NCBI RefSeq assembly: GCF_001941945.1
Contig: NZ_CP015585.1
Coordinates: 186,001 to 250,000, forward strand
DNA length: 64,000 nt
From: Roseomonas gilardii
GTDB lineage: Bacteria > Pseudomonadota > Alphaproteobacteria > Acetobacterales > Acetobacteraceae
Reading direction: 5' to 3'
The position numbers were made by a program, and so were the translations under genes. Shown here in pieces: positions 21,140 through 30,900 of this stretch. The notes below the pieces were generated by a model, which was given only the letters and a program-made list of their open reading frames with translations, was not told the DNA's origin and did not search any database. Within the stretch, counting starts at the first letter, position 1; each line of letters opens with the position of its first letter.

Positions 21140-21889
21140 ATGCTGACCCACCCCACCCTCGACCAACTGCGCCAGCTCGGCCTGGCTGGCATGGCCAGGG
21201 CCTTCGAGGATCTCGCCGCCCAGGCCGGGGGCGGCGAGCTGGCGCCGGCCGAATGGCTCGGCCTGCTGCTCGACCGTGAGATCGCCGACCGGCACGACCG
21301 CCGGCTCAAGGCCAGGCTGCGGTTCGCCAAGCTGCGCCACCAGGCCAGCATCGAGGACATCGACTGGCGGACCAGCCGTGGCCTCGACCGTGCCCTGTTC
21401 GGCAAGCTGGCCCTGGGCGGCTGGATCGAGGCGCGGGAGAACCTGATCATCGAAGGGCCGACCGGCGTGGGCAAGTCCTGGCTGGCCTGTGCCCTCGGCC
21501 AGAAGGCCTGCCGCGACAACCACTCCGTGCTCTACCAGCGCGTGCCACGGCTGTTCGCCGATCTCGGCCTGGCCCGCGGCGATGGCCGGCATGCCCGGCT
21601 GATGCGCACCCTGGGCGCGGTGAAGCTGCTGATCCTGGATGACTGGGGGCTCGAGCCGCTTGGCCCGGAGCAAGCGCGCGACCTGCTGGAACTCGCCGAG
21701 GACCGCTACGGCCGTGGCGCCACGCTGATCACCAGCCAGGTCCCGGTGGACCGCTGGCACGACCTGATCACCGGCAACCCAACGCTCGCCGATGCCATCC
21801 TCGATCGCCTCGTCCACAACGCCCACCGCATCCACCTGCGCGGCGACAGCCTGCGCCGGAAGCTGCCCTCCAAACCCATCGAGGCTTGA
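21140..21889 (+). CDS. istB: IS21 helper ATPase IstB
   Basis: A 249-residue AAA+ transposition helper related to DnaC. Walker A GPTGVGKS is at about residues 106-113, Walker B LLILDDWG follows, and an RDLLELAEDRY sensor region is present. It selects targets and activates IstA. Start at 21140 after TGAGGAGAA. Intact and full length. Confidence 0.95.
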   Translation: MLTHPTLDQLRQLGLAGMARAFEDLAAQAGGGELAPAEWLGLLLDREIADRHDRRLKARLRFAKLRHQASIEDIDWRTSRGLDRALFGKLALGGWIEARENLIIEGPTGVGKSWLACALGQKACRDNHSVLYQRVPRLFADLGLARGDGRHARLMRTLGAVKLLILDDWGLEPLGPEQARDLLELAEDRYGRGATLITSQVPVDRWHDLITGNPTLADAILDRLVHNAHRIHLRGDSLRRKLPSKPIEA

Positions 21890-22015
21890 CCCGAACCCCC
21901 CACCCATTGAAGACAACCATCAGCCCGGTGACGAGCGGCCGCCCATGCCGACATCAGTCGGAATCACCGGCCGACATCGCGTCGGAACAGACTGCCGACA
22001 TCATCGGAATTCGCA

Positions 22016-23276
22016 CCCTCTGCCTGCCCACCTGCCGCGCGAACGGGTGGTGCTCCCGTCACCCACGGCCTGCCCCTGCTGCGGCGGCAGGCTGTCCAAG
22101 CTCGGTGAAGATGTAACCGAGACCCTGGAGGTGATCCCGCGGCAGTGGAAGGTCACCCAGACCGTGCGGGAGAAGTTCTCCTGCCGGACCTGCGAGCGCA
22201 TCACCCAGCCACCCGCGCCATTCCATCCGATTGCCCGCGGACGGGCCGGGCCGAACCTGCTCGCCATGGTGCTGGAGGCCAAGTTTGGTCAGCACCTGCC
22301 GCTGAACCGGCAGGGCGAGAGCTATGCTCGCGAGGGCGTGGAGCTGAGCGTCTCCACCCTGGCCGACTGGGTCGGCACCGCGGCGGCCACTCTCTCGCCG
22401 CTCCACGCCCTCATCGAGGCACATGTGCTGGCGGCGGAGCGCCTGCACGGCGATGACACCACAGTGCCGCTGCTGGCCCGCGGCAAGACGGTCACGGCGC
22501 GCCTCTGGACCTATGTGCGGGACGACCAGCCCTTTGCCGGACCCGCACCTCCGGCGGCGGTGTTCTACTTCTCGCGCGACCGCACCGCCGAGCATCCCAA
22601 GCGGCACCTGGCCTCCTACAGCGGGATCCTGCAGGCTGACGCCTATGCCGGGTTCGGCGACCTCTACCTGGCCAGCCGCAAGCCCGGGCCGATCACGGAG
22701 GCGGCGTGCTGGGCGCATTTCCGGCGCAAGGTGTTCGAGCTGGCGGAGGTCGCCCGCGCGCCGCTGGCGGCCGAGGCCGTGCACCGCATCGACCGGGTGT
22801 TCGAAGCCGAGCGGGCGGTGAACCGGTGTCCGGCGGCCGATCGGCTCGCCCACCGGCAGAGCGTCGTGACCCCACTGGTTGCCGATCTCCAGGCCTGGAT
22901 GCTGCAGACCAGGGGCAGGCTGTCGCGTCACAACGACCTGGCCAAGGCGCTGGACTACGCGCTAAAGCGCTGGCCTGCATTCACCAAGTTCCTCAGCGAC
23001 GGCCGGATCTGCCTCACAAACAACGCGGCCGAACGCGCGCTCCGCGGCGTGGCCCTTGGCCGCAGGGCATGGCTGTTCGCGGGCAGTGACCGTGGCGGCG
23101 AGCGGGCTGCGATGATGTACGCCCTGATCACCACCGCGAAGCTGAACAATGTGGATCCGCGTGCCTGGCTTGCCGATGTGCTCGCTCGCATCGCCGACCA
23201 CCCCGCCTCCAGGCTCGACGAACTTCTGCCGTGGAACTGGCGGCGTGCTCAAACGCCCGCAACCGCTGCCGCCTGA
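22016..23276 (+). pseudogene. IS66 transposase TnpC, N-terminus missing
   Basis: About 420 codons of an IS66 TnpC. The zinc-binding cluster (CPCCGGRLSKLGED, SCRTCE), the catalytic residues of the DDE domain (GDDTTVPLL, LQADAYAGFG, and LTNNAAERALRGVALGR) and the C-terminal domain are all present. The first ~100 residues are missing because the frame begins at the IS21 end. There is no proper start, tnpA or tnpB, so it is a remnant. A tnpA fragment of the same family lies at 10961. Confidence 0.85.
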
Positions 23277-23815
23277 ACGTCAACCGCGGCCATCACCGGA
23301 TGGGTACGGTGGTCGGTCATCTCCACGGCCCTGACCTCGTGACTATCAGCGTCGATCACCAGGTGCACCTTGCGCCAGACCCGGCGCTTGCCGGCCCCGT
23401 GCTTTCTGACCTTCCATTCGCCCTCGCCCAGCACCTTCAGGCCCGTGCTGTCGATGACGAGGTGCAGCGGTCCGCCCCGTGGGCGGTAGGGGATAACGAC
23501 GGTGAGGTCCTTCTGACGCCGCGAGAGGGTGCTGTAATGCGGCACCCTCCAGTCGAGGTCCGCCAGCCGGATCAGGCTCCCCGCCATGCCCTGGGCCGCC
23601 CGCAGCGGAAGCTGGTACAGCACCTTCAGCGTCAGCACTGCCTGGATCGCCGCATCGCTGAACGTTGGTGGCCGTCCCCGCCGCCCTGTGCCCTCGGCGG
23701 CGTCCCACGCCAGGTCAGGCGAGATCCACACCGTCAGGTCGCCCCGGGCAATCAGACCACGGTCATACTCCCGCCAGTTCCGGGTCCGGTAGCGGGTCTT
23801 CGGCCGCTCACCCCG
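23277..23815 (-). pseudogene. IS5-family transposase remnant
   Basis: The minus strand reads about 175 codons of an IS5-type transposase: the N-terminal RTRNWREYDRGLI, GRRGRPPTFSDAAIQAVLTL, VIDSTGLKVLGEGEW (first catalytic D) and KVHLVIDADSHEVRAVEM (second D). No start codon exists upstream (the frame passes TAA near 23820), and the C-terminal third is replaced by the reverse of the IS66 tnpC end. It is truncated on both sides. Confidence 0.78.
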
Positions 23816-23970
23816 TGATTATGCCTTGCTCATGCAGGCCTACCTGCAAGGTTTGTGCAACAACGCCGTTTGTCGTCGAAAACAATCAAACCCTGCAAAT
23901 CGACAGCGCCGAACCCGGAAAATATCCAAGCTAGATCAGCGCATTACGAGTTGTTCAAGGCCGACCAGTA

Positions 23971-24010
23971 GGAATTGAGGGAGCATGGATGGGAATCAAG
24001 GGAGCATGAA
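23971..24010 (+). repeat. Iteron pair at the 3' side of rep
   Basis: Two direct copies of a GGAATYRAGGGAGCATGRA unit lie at 23971-23989 and 23991-24010, immediately beyond the rep stop codon. Further copies stand on the other side of rep (25053, 25119, 25469). Such direct repeats are Rep-binding iterons that control plasmid initiation and copy number. Confidence 0.65.
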
Positions 24011-24018
24011 GCCTCTGA

Positions 24019-25011
24019 TCACACCGTTTCCGGCGCTGGTTCGGCAGCTACCTGAAAATCCAATTCGGCTTGGCGCAGACGCTGGTGATTCCAGCGGTAT
24101 CGATATGTCTTCACCCGGCCGGCGCCGATAGCATCGCAATTCCAAGAAGCAAGTCCACCAGCACGAACCATATCGTCGAATGCTTGGCGGATTTCTCCCC
24201 TGAACTTCACACGGCGTTTGATCGGAGCATTCAGGTAATCCTCACCGCAAAGCGCCGCGACATCGACATCGTCGATCCAGCTGTGCGATGGCTTGCCGTC
24301 AATGAACGGCCAAATGCTCTTGGCGTAGTCACTCTTGAGGCGGAAGTAGACGTCACCATCCAGGGATACGAGCGTCCGGCTCTCGAACATATCCCTCACC
24401 CACTTGCCGTATCGGATGGACAAGCGGCTATCAAGGTCAACCCCGGACCACGAAATTTCGCTGATCAAGGTATCGCTGAATCCTGCGCCAGGCAGCCGCC
24501 CTTTTGCGATCCCTGCCTCATACTGCTCATACGTTCCAGCGTAGATGCGAAAAGAGACAGAACGCATTTCCTCAAGTGATCTCAACAGCGTAGCCAAGTT
24601 GTTGACATGTGCTGTTCGCCCCGTCGCCTGGAGGAGCGCACGCCAAGTGGTCGAGGTTTCGTAGATGACGATGCTCCTCGGTACCCGGAAATCAGCACCC
24701 TCTCGCCATTCCGGGTTGGTCAACTCGAACCGGGCGGCCCGAACCCTGAACAAAGCATAGAGAGCATCTCTATGCTGACTGCCCAATTCGCGACCATGGA
24801 CCTCGACGACAGAATGAGACTTCACCGCATAGATGCGGGTGGTCGTCGCGTCGGAGAGACCCTTCTTCCTAGGCGCGAAAGCCGATGTTCGCGTCAGCTT
24901 GGCCGGAAGGACAGCTGGATTCTGACGTCCCCGCCGGTTCGCCTGAGTTTTCTCGAACCGGGCAAGCCGGGCAATTTCCTTCTCTTCAGGAGTCTGAGCT
25001 TTGCGAGGCAT
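24019..25011 (-). CDS. Plasmid replication initiator protein
   Basis: A 330-residue basic protein with the make-up of a RepA/TrfA-like iteron-binding initiator: a lysine/arginine-rich N-terminus (MPRKAQTPEEKEIARLARFE), then winged-helix-like segments (RDALYALFRVRAARFELT, TWRALLQATGRTAHVNNLATLL) and a second domain (SDYAKSIWPFIDG, DVAALCGEDYLNAPIKRRVKF). The ATG at 25011 is used; an upstream TTG at 25050 would place the start inside the iteron region. It is flanked by iterons on both sides, which supports the call more than the sequence alone. Probably autoregulated through the iterons at 25053-25138. Confidence 0.75.
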   Translation of the reverse strand: MPRKAQTPEEKEIARLARFEKTQANRRGRQNPAVLPAKLTRTSAFAPRKKGLSDATTTRIYAVKSHSVVEVHGRELGSQHRDALYALFRVRAARFELTNPEWREGADFRVPRSIVIYETSTTWRALLQATGRTAHVNNLATLLRSLEEMRSVSFRIYAGTYEQYEAGIAKGRLPGAGFSDTLISEISWSGVDLDSRLSIRYGKWVRDMFESRTLVSLDGDVYFRLKSDYAKSIWPFIDGKPSHSWIDDVDVAALCGEDYLNAPIKRRVKFRGEIRQAFDDMVRAGGLASWNCDAIGAGRVKTYRYRWNHQRLRQAELDFQVAAEPAPETV

Positions 25012-25052
25012 GCCACCGTCATAGCTGGTAATCCACCGCTCCCCCAACAACC

Positions 25053-25490
25053 GGGAATCAAGGGAGCACGAGAGCGTCGTAGATACCCGGAGGGATAGCG
25101 ATTGGGACTGATGATGGCGGGAATCGAGGGAGCATGAACAGCTACAAAGGGGTCATGATGCGCCTCAGAGCCGCGTAAGCTCCGCCTTCTGTGGACAAGT
25201 AGCGGCTGGGCCGTAGCCCAGGGAGCACGAGCGGGAGAGGAGGGAGCACGAGCGGGAGGAGACGGAGCATGGATGGGAAAGGTAGGAGCAGGACTCGTAC
25301 AGAAGTACCTGATGCTCCTGGAAAATTTAGCTACAGACGAGTCACTGACTCTATAATGACTACTATCGACGCACGGCTGTGGACGATCTCGCAATGGCTT
25401 CTACCCTCGACGTAGGAAGCATACGGCACAAGCTGGAAGGAGGTAGAAAGGTCACATGAGACATCTAACGGGAATCGAAGGAGCACGAGG
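25053..25490 (+). other. Iteron-bearing origin region upstream of rep
   Basis: Copies of GGGAATCAAGGGAGCACGA-type iterons occur at 25053-25071, 25119-25138 and 25469-25490. Partial copies (GGGAGCACGAGCGGGAG) stand at 25220-25237 and 25242-25259, and GGAGCATGGATGGG at about 25263-25276. A DnaA-box-like TGTGGACAA lies at 25190-25198 (one mismatch to the reverse of TTATCCACA). The part around 25310-25370 is clearly richer in A+T than the rest and could be the melting site. No gene is supported here. Together with the Rep gene this is most likely the replication origin. Confidence 0.62.
25339..25357 (+). promoter_or_regulatory. Palindromic operator next to a TATAAT box in the origin region
   Basis: GAGTCACTGACTC (25339-25351) is a perfect 13-nt palindrome directly followed by TATAAT (25352-25357). 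A -35 element is not clear (TTTAGC at 25326 gives 20-bp spacing). The transcript would run away from rep through the distal iteron, so it may be a control or primer RNA. Confidence 0.3.
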
Positions 25491-25669
25491 TTAGTGGTCT
25501 ACACACTGACGCCATCGCTCCACCGAAAGCATAGAGGTCGAGATCAAGATCGCCCCTTACCCTGACCTAGTCAGAGGGCGCTAAGCTCGACTTTGGCCAT
25601 CTGAGGCAGGCGTAGGCGGCGAGGCGGGTGACTGGCTAGGCTGGCGTGTCCCCGCCAAGAGACGCCGCC

Positions 25670-25803
25670 ATGCTTCACCTGCCATCCTGCTTCGCCGCGG
25701 TGATCCTGAGCTTTGCGCCGCTGTTTTTCCAGCGCAGCTGGCAACACGCGGAGGTGCTGCTGATCGGGGCTATCCTGGCACCCGGCAAACGTACGGTGAC
25801 CCG
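25670..25803 (+). pseudogene. Transposase N-terminal fragment
   Basis: The ATG at 25670 starts MLHLPSCFAAVILSFAPLFF, then FQRSWQHAEVLLIGAILAPGKRTVT, which matches the beginning of a DDE-superfamily transposase often found in actinobacteria and proteobacteria. The match ends abruptly at about 25803 where an unrelated gene fragment begins on the other strand. Confidence 0.55.
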
Positions 25804-25925
25804 CCGCTGCGGCGATCTGGGTGATCTCCATGAAGCGCGCGAGGCGCACGCTCATGGAGACCACCACCTCGCCGCGCTTCAGCTTCTCCTTGGCCGGGTT
25901 GCGCAGGAGGTCGGCGGCTCGGACG
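25804..25925 (-). pseudogene. N-terminal fragment of an HpcH/HpaI-type aldolase
   Basis: Read on the minus strand, 25925-25804 gives NPAKEKLKRGEVVVSMSVRL, then ARFMEITQIAAAAG, which matches the start of HpcH/HpaI (2-keto-3-deoxy-acid) aldolases. The frame is cut at 25803 by the transposase fragment. The rest of the gene is absent from the window. Confidence 0.5.
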
Positions 25926-26208
25926 GAGCAGTGGCGGGCGGGGTTTGCGCCGACGCGCTGGGAACGAGCGGACCTCGCACGGCGACACCCACCGCCAGCA
26001 AGGTGGCCCTACCGGCAATCCAGGCACACGAATCGCGAGGTTGTCGGTGCGGACATCGCCGGCCGGCCCTTCAACGCGCGACGTCACGCAGGTGAGCTAG
26101 AGGATTCACAGTCCGTCGCAGAGCATTGAGACGGTGATCTTCCCGAGCTGAAGTCCGGTATCAAGCGAGCGGCACGCGCAGGTTCGTGACTCCCGTCCGC
26201 AGAGTCAA

Positions 26209-26223
26209 GTTCTTGTTTTGTTC
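26209..26223 (+). promoter_or_regulatory. SOS box (LexA operator), alphaproteobacterial type
   Basis: GTTC (26209-26212), seven bases, GTTC (26220-26223) is an exact match to the GTTC-N7-GTTC LexA site of Alphaproteobacteria. It lies 26 bp before the first gene of the imuB/dnaE2 operon, the usual target of LexA control, so the operon should be induced by DNA damage. Confidence 0.82.
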
Positions 26224-26248
26224 CTGATTCGCCGCCTAGCTTGGTGCC

Positions 26249-26488
26249 ATGACTGACGCGCCCCCCGCCGATCTGCCCGATGAACCACTTCCTCTTGCCC
26301 CAGCGCGCCCGGAGGAGATCACCGAGGCCCTGGCCTATGCCCTACGCTACGACGAGCGCGGCCGCCCGCGCCCAAATGGCGGCGAGCTGATCGCGGGCCT
26401 GGCCGCCCAGCACCTGACCCAGCACCTGCAGCGCGCCGGCTTCGTCCTGATGAAGCGCCGCCCCGGACGCCCGCACCGTGCCGGCTGA
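26249..26488 (+). CDS. Small protein opening the mutagenesis operon
   Basis: A 79-residue protein. The N-terminal third is proline- and acid-rich. Residues 22-72 are helical (PEEITEALAYALRYDERGR and AGLAAQHLTQHLQRAGFVLM) and the tail is basic. It is the first gene behind the SOS box, and the imuB start (GTG at 26478) lies 11 bp inside it, so the two are coupled. The usual mutasome order is imuA-imuB-dnaE2; this protein is far too short to be the RecA-like ImuA and does not resemble it. Function unknown, but co-regulation with translesion enzymes is strongly implied. Confidence 0.75.
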   Translation: MTDAPPADLPDEPLPLAPARPEEITEALAYALRYDERGRPRPNGGELIAGLAAQHLTQHLQRAGFVLMKRRPGRPHRAG

Positions 26489-27983
26489 CCATCGCTTGCT
26501 AGCCGTGCGCCTGCCGCTGCTCGCGGTGGAGCGGCTGCGGCGCAACGACCCTGCGCTGCGCGGCCGTCCGCTGGCGACCTGGCACCTGCAAGGCAGCCGA
26601 CGCCTGCTCGCCTGCGTCGATGCACCGACCCTGTTTCCGGGCCAGACCCTGGCCGACGCCCAGGCCATGCGGCCAGACCTCGTGCTGTGCCCGGCCGATC
26701 CCGTGGGCGAGGCCTGGCTGCTGGAGCGGCTGGGCTGGTGGTCGCTGCGCTTCACGCCGATCGTGGCGCTCGATGCCCCCGATGGGCTGGTCCTCGACGT
26801 CACCGGCGGTACGGACCTGTTCGGTGGCGAGGCGGCTCTGCTCGCCGAGGTCGCGGCCTGCTTCCGGCGGGTGGGCTACACCACGCAGCTTGCCCTGGCC
26901 GGCACTGCCGACGCTGCGGCTGCCCTGCTGCGGGCGGGCCAGCACGGCTGCGTGGTGCCGCCAGGCGAGGATCTCGCCGCGCTGCGCTCCGTGCCGGTGG
27001 CGGCACTGCGGCTGGCGGGGGATCTGGCAAGCGACCTCGCGCGGGTGGGGCTGCGCACGGTCGGTGACCTGCTACACCAGCCACGGGCGCCGCTGGCCCG
27101 GCGCTTCGGGCGGACGCTGCTCGATGCCCTGGACTTCGCCACCGGTGCCAGGGCCCGGCCGCTGCAGCTGATCCAGCCCCCACTGGACTTCTCCGCCGCG
27201 CGGCCCTTCCTGGAGCCCATCGTCACCCGCCCGGCGATCGACCGCGCCGTGCATGCGCTGCTGGACGACCTCTGCGATACGCTGGCGGAGTCAGGCTGCG
27301 GGGCCCGCCGCCTGAGCCTGCTGGCCTTCCGCGTCGACGGCGAGGTGCAGGAGGTGGCGGTCGGCGTGGGCCTGGCCAGCCGTGACCCGGCCCATCTGCG
27401 CCGCCTCTTCGTCGAGCCCCTGGGGCGGTTGGAGCCCGACCTGGGCTTCGACCGCTTCGTGCTGCGCGCCACGGAAACCAACCCGCTCGAGGGACGGCAG
27501 CTGGCGGCCGCCCTGGGCAGCGCGGATGCGGACCGCGGCCAGGAGCCAGTGCTCTCGGAGCTGCTCGACCGGCTGGGCCAGCGCCTGACGCTTTGGCGTC
27601 CCAGCCCTACCGGCAGCCACTGGCCGGAGCTGGCCGTGGTCCCGGTCGATCCCTTCGTGCCCGCCATGGAGGCGCCCGAGGGCTGGGGCGAGCGGCGGCG
27701 GCCGGTGCGGCTGCTCGATCGGCCACGCGAGCTGACGGTGATCGCCGAGGTTCCGGACGGCCCGCCGGCGCAGTTGCGCCTGGACGGGCGCGTGCACCGG
27801 GTGCGGCACGCGGCAGGGCCGGAGCGGCTGGAGCCGGAATGGTGGGGCGAGAAGCACGACCGCCCGCGCCGGGACTACTTCCGGGTGCTGACCGAGACGG
27901 GTGACCGGCTCTGGGTCTGCCGCCTCGGGGTCGACCGGCCCACGGCACCGGCGCGCTGGTTCCTGCATGGCCACCTGGCGTGA
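26478..27983 (+). CDS. imuB: ImuB-like Y-family polymerase homologue
   Basis: A 501-residue Y-family protein of the ImuB group, which lacks a complete polymerase active site and acts as adaptor between the beta clamp and DnaE2 in damage-induced mutagenesis. The palm begins LLAVRLPLLAVERLRR, where a true polymerase would have the first acidic residue. LVLDVTGGTDLFGGEAAL fills the second motif. Two helix-hairpin-helix-like segments (SDLARVGLRTVGDLLHQPRA) and the little-finger region follow, with a conserved C-terminal RRDYFRVLTETGDRLWV. The GTG start overlaps the upstream gene by 11 bp; dnaE2 begins 8 bp after the stop. Confidence 0.9.
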   Translation: MPADHRLLAVRLPLLAVERLRRNDPALRGRPLATWHLQGSRRLLACVDAPTLFPGQTLADAQAMRPDLVLCPADPVGEAWLLERLGWWSLRFTPIVALDAPDGLVLDVTGGTDLFGGEAALLAEVAACFRRVGYTTQLALAGTADAAAALLRAGQHGCVVPPGEDLAALRSVPVAALRLAGDLASDLARVGLRTVGDLLHQPRAPLARRFGRTLLDALDFATGARARPLQLIQPPLDFSAARPFLEPIVTRPAIDRAVHALLDDLCDTLAESGCGARRLSLLAFRVDGEVQEVAVGVGLASRDPAHLRRLFVEPLGRLEPDLGFDRFVLRATETNPLEGRQLAAALGSADADRGQEPVLSELLDRLGQRLTLWRPSPTGSHWPELAVVPVDPFVPAMEAPEGWGERRRPVRLLDRPRELTVIAEVPDGPPAQLRLDGRVHRVRHAAGPERLEPEWWGEKHDRPRRDYFRVLTETGDRLWVCRLGVDRPTAPARWFLHGHLA

Positions 27984-27990
27984 GGCCACG

Positions 27991-30900
27991 ATGTCCCCCG
28001 CCTATGCCGAACTCGGCTGCCGCTCGAACTTCACGTTGCTCGACGGCGCCTCGCACCCGCAGGAGCTGGTGGCCACGGCCGCGGCCCTTGGCCACGCCGG
28101 GGTGGGGCTCTGCGACGCCAACTCCCTCGCCGGGGTGGTGCGGGGGCACGTCGCGGCGCGCGAGGTCGGCCTGCCCTTCGTCGTGGGTTGCCGGCTGCGG
28201 CTGGACGACGGCGCCGAGTACCTGGCCTGGCCCACCGACCGGACGTCCTACGGCCGTCTGACGCGGCTGCTCTCGCTCGGCCGGATGCGCTCACCCAAGG
28301 GCGAATGCGCCATCACCCGCGAGGAGATGCTGGCCCACGCACCGGGCTGGTGCCTCGCCGCCGTGTCGCCCCTCCGCCCCGACCTCGCCTTCGCCGATCG
28401 GCTGCAGGCCGATGCCCGGGCGCTGCGCGGCGTGCTGGCCCTGCCGCTGCTCTGCACCGCCACGGTGCGCTTCGACGATATCGACGAGGACCGGCTGGAG
28501 ACGCTGGCCGAGATGACGGCGGTGACCGGCACCGGCCTGCTCGCCACCAACGACGTGCGCTACCACGCTCCCGGGCGCCGTCCCCTCGCCGACGTGCTGA
28601 CGGCGATTCGCCTCGGCCGCCCCGTCGACCGCCTCGGACAGGCCGCCGAGCCCAACGCCGAGCGGCACCTCAAGCCGCCCGCCGAGATGGCGCGGCTGTT
28701 CCGCGATCATCCGGACGCCCTGCGCAGCACCCTGCGCGTGCTCGACGCGTGCCAGGGCTTCTCCCTCTCCCAACTCCGGCACGAGTACCCCGACGAGATC
28801 CTTGAGCCCGGCCGCACGCCGCAGCAGACGCTGGCGGCCCGGGTGGCCGCGGCCGCGGCGGCGCGCTTTCCGTGCGGCGTGCCGCCCGATATGCAGGCGC
28901 GCCTCGACCACGAGCTCGCCCTGATCGGGCAGCTGGACTACGCGCCCTACTTCCTGACCGTGGACGAGGTGGTGCGCTTTGCCCGGGGGCGCGGCATCCT
29001 CTGCCAGGGGCGCGGCTCGGCCGCCAACTCCAGCCTCTGCTACGTGCTGGGCATCACCGCGGTTGATCCCTCCAAGCACGACCTGCTGTTCGAGCGCTTC
29101 CTCTCGGCCGAGCGGGCCGAGCCGCCCGACATCGACGTCGACTTCGAGCATGAGCGGCGCGAGGAGGTGATCCAGTTCCTCTACCAGCGCTACGGGCGCG
29201 ACCGTGCCGCCATCGTCGGCACGGTGATCCGCTTTCGCGGCCGCTCGGCGATCCGCGAGGTCGGCAAGGCGCTGGGCCTGTCCGAGGACGTCACCGGCCG
29301 GCTGGCCAAGGCCAGTTGGGGGCCGGGGCGGGAGCAGGGGCTGGAGGAGATCGCCCAGGCCGAGGGGCTGGACCTCGCCGACCGCCGGCTGCGCCTCGCC
29401 CTGGCGCTGGCCGGGGAGATCCAGGACTTTCCCCGCCACCTCGCCACCCATGTCGGCGGCTTCGTCATCTCGCGCGGCCCCCTGGTGGAGATGGCCGTCA
29501 TCGGCAACGCCGCCATGGAGGGGCGGACCGTCCTCGAATGGGACAAGGACGACGTCGACGCGCTGGGCCTGCTGAAGGTCGATATCCTCGCGCTGGGGAT
29601 GTTGTCCTGCCTGCGGCGCGGCTTCGACTTGCTGCGCCGGCACCGCCTCGCCGACCTCGACCTGGCCGGCGTGCCGCGGGACTGCGAGGCGACCTACGCC
29701 ATGCTGCGCCGGGCGGACTCCCTGGGCGTGTTCCAGGTGGAGAGCCGGGCGCAGATGGCCATGCTGCCGCGGCTGCGGCCGAGCCGCTTCTACGACCTGG
29801 TGGTACAGGTGGCCCTGGTCCGGCCCGGGCCGATCCAGGGCGACATGGTGCATCCCTACCTGCGTCGCCGCTGGGGTGACGAGGCCCCGGTCTACCCGTC
29901 GCCAGCCCCGGAGCACGGCGATCCGGACGAGCTGGAGAAGGTGCTTGGCCGCACCCTGGGCGTGCCACTGTTCCAGGAGCAGGCCATGCGGGTCGCCATC
30001 GTGGCGGCCGGCTTCTCCCCCGGCGAGGCCGACCAGCTCCGCCGTGCCATGGCGACTTTCAAGTACACCGAGGGCGTGTCGGTGTACCGGGACGGGCTGG
30101 TCGGCGGCATGGTCCGCCGTGGCTACGACCCCGAGCTCGCCGAACGGGTGTTCCGCCAGATTGAGGGTTTCGGCAGCTACGGCTTTCCCGAGAGCCATGC
30201 CGCCTCCTTCGCGCATCTGGCCTATGCCTCGGCCTGGCTGAAGTGTCATCACCCCGGGGTGTTCGCTGCGGCGCTGCTGAACAGCCAGCCGATGGGCTTC
30301 TACGCGCCGGCGCAGATCGTGCGCGATGCCCAGGCGCACCGGGTGGCGGTGCGCCCGCTCTGCGTCAACGCCTCGGATTGGGACTGCACCCTGGAGCCGG
30401 AGCGGCGCAGCGCCGAGGGTCTGGCGCTGCGGCTGGGCCTGCGGCTGGCCGCGGGGCTGGCGGCCGAGGACGGCAAGCGCGTGGCCGAGGCAAGGCGTGC
30501 GGGCAACGGCAGCCCCTTCGCCTCGGTCGATGAGGTGGTACGCCGGGCGGGCGTCCCCCGGCGGGCGATCGAGGCGTTGGCCGCAGCGGATGGCTTCGCG
30601 GGCATGGGCCTGGATCGCCGCTCCGCCCTTTGGGACGCCCGTGGGGTGGAGGGGGAGGTGCCGCCGCTGCTCCGCCTCGCCGCCCAGGCCGCGGCGGCCG
30701 GCGAGCCGCCGCTGCTGCCCGAAGCCCTGCCGGCGTTGCCGGCCGAGGCCGATGGGCAGGCGGTGGTGCTGGACTATGTCTCGACTGGCCTGAGCCTGCG
30801 GCAGCATCCGCTCGCCCTGCTGCGACCGCGGCTGCGGGCGCTGGGCTGCCGGACGACGCGGGAGCTGGACCGCTTGCGCGGCGGCACCCGGATCCGGCTC

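Larger units (their letters stand above)
19405..22015 (+). mobile_element. Complete IS21-family insertion sequence
   Basis: The element starts TGCGTATTCCG and ends, in reverse complement, TGCGAATTCCG, giving the TG...CA ends expected of IS21. Each end has three spaced copies of a related unit (left: CAAGTCGGCA, GAAGTCGGCC, GAAGTCGGCC; right: GATGTCGGCA, GATGTCGGCC, GATGTCGGCA), the multiple transposase-binding sites typical of the family. It encodes istA and istB in the normal order. The flanks (lysR left, IS66 tnpC right) show no matching target duplication, so a later rearrangement used this copy or an IS66 had already cut lysR. Confidence 0.88.

Noticed and set aside
22016-23276. IS66 TnpC as a functional element
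   Set aside because: N-terminus, tnpA and tnpB are missing.
23971-25490. Iterons as a CRISPR array
   Set aside because: Copies are few, irregularly spaced and have no uniform spacers; no cas genes are present.
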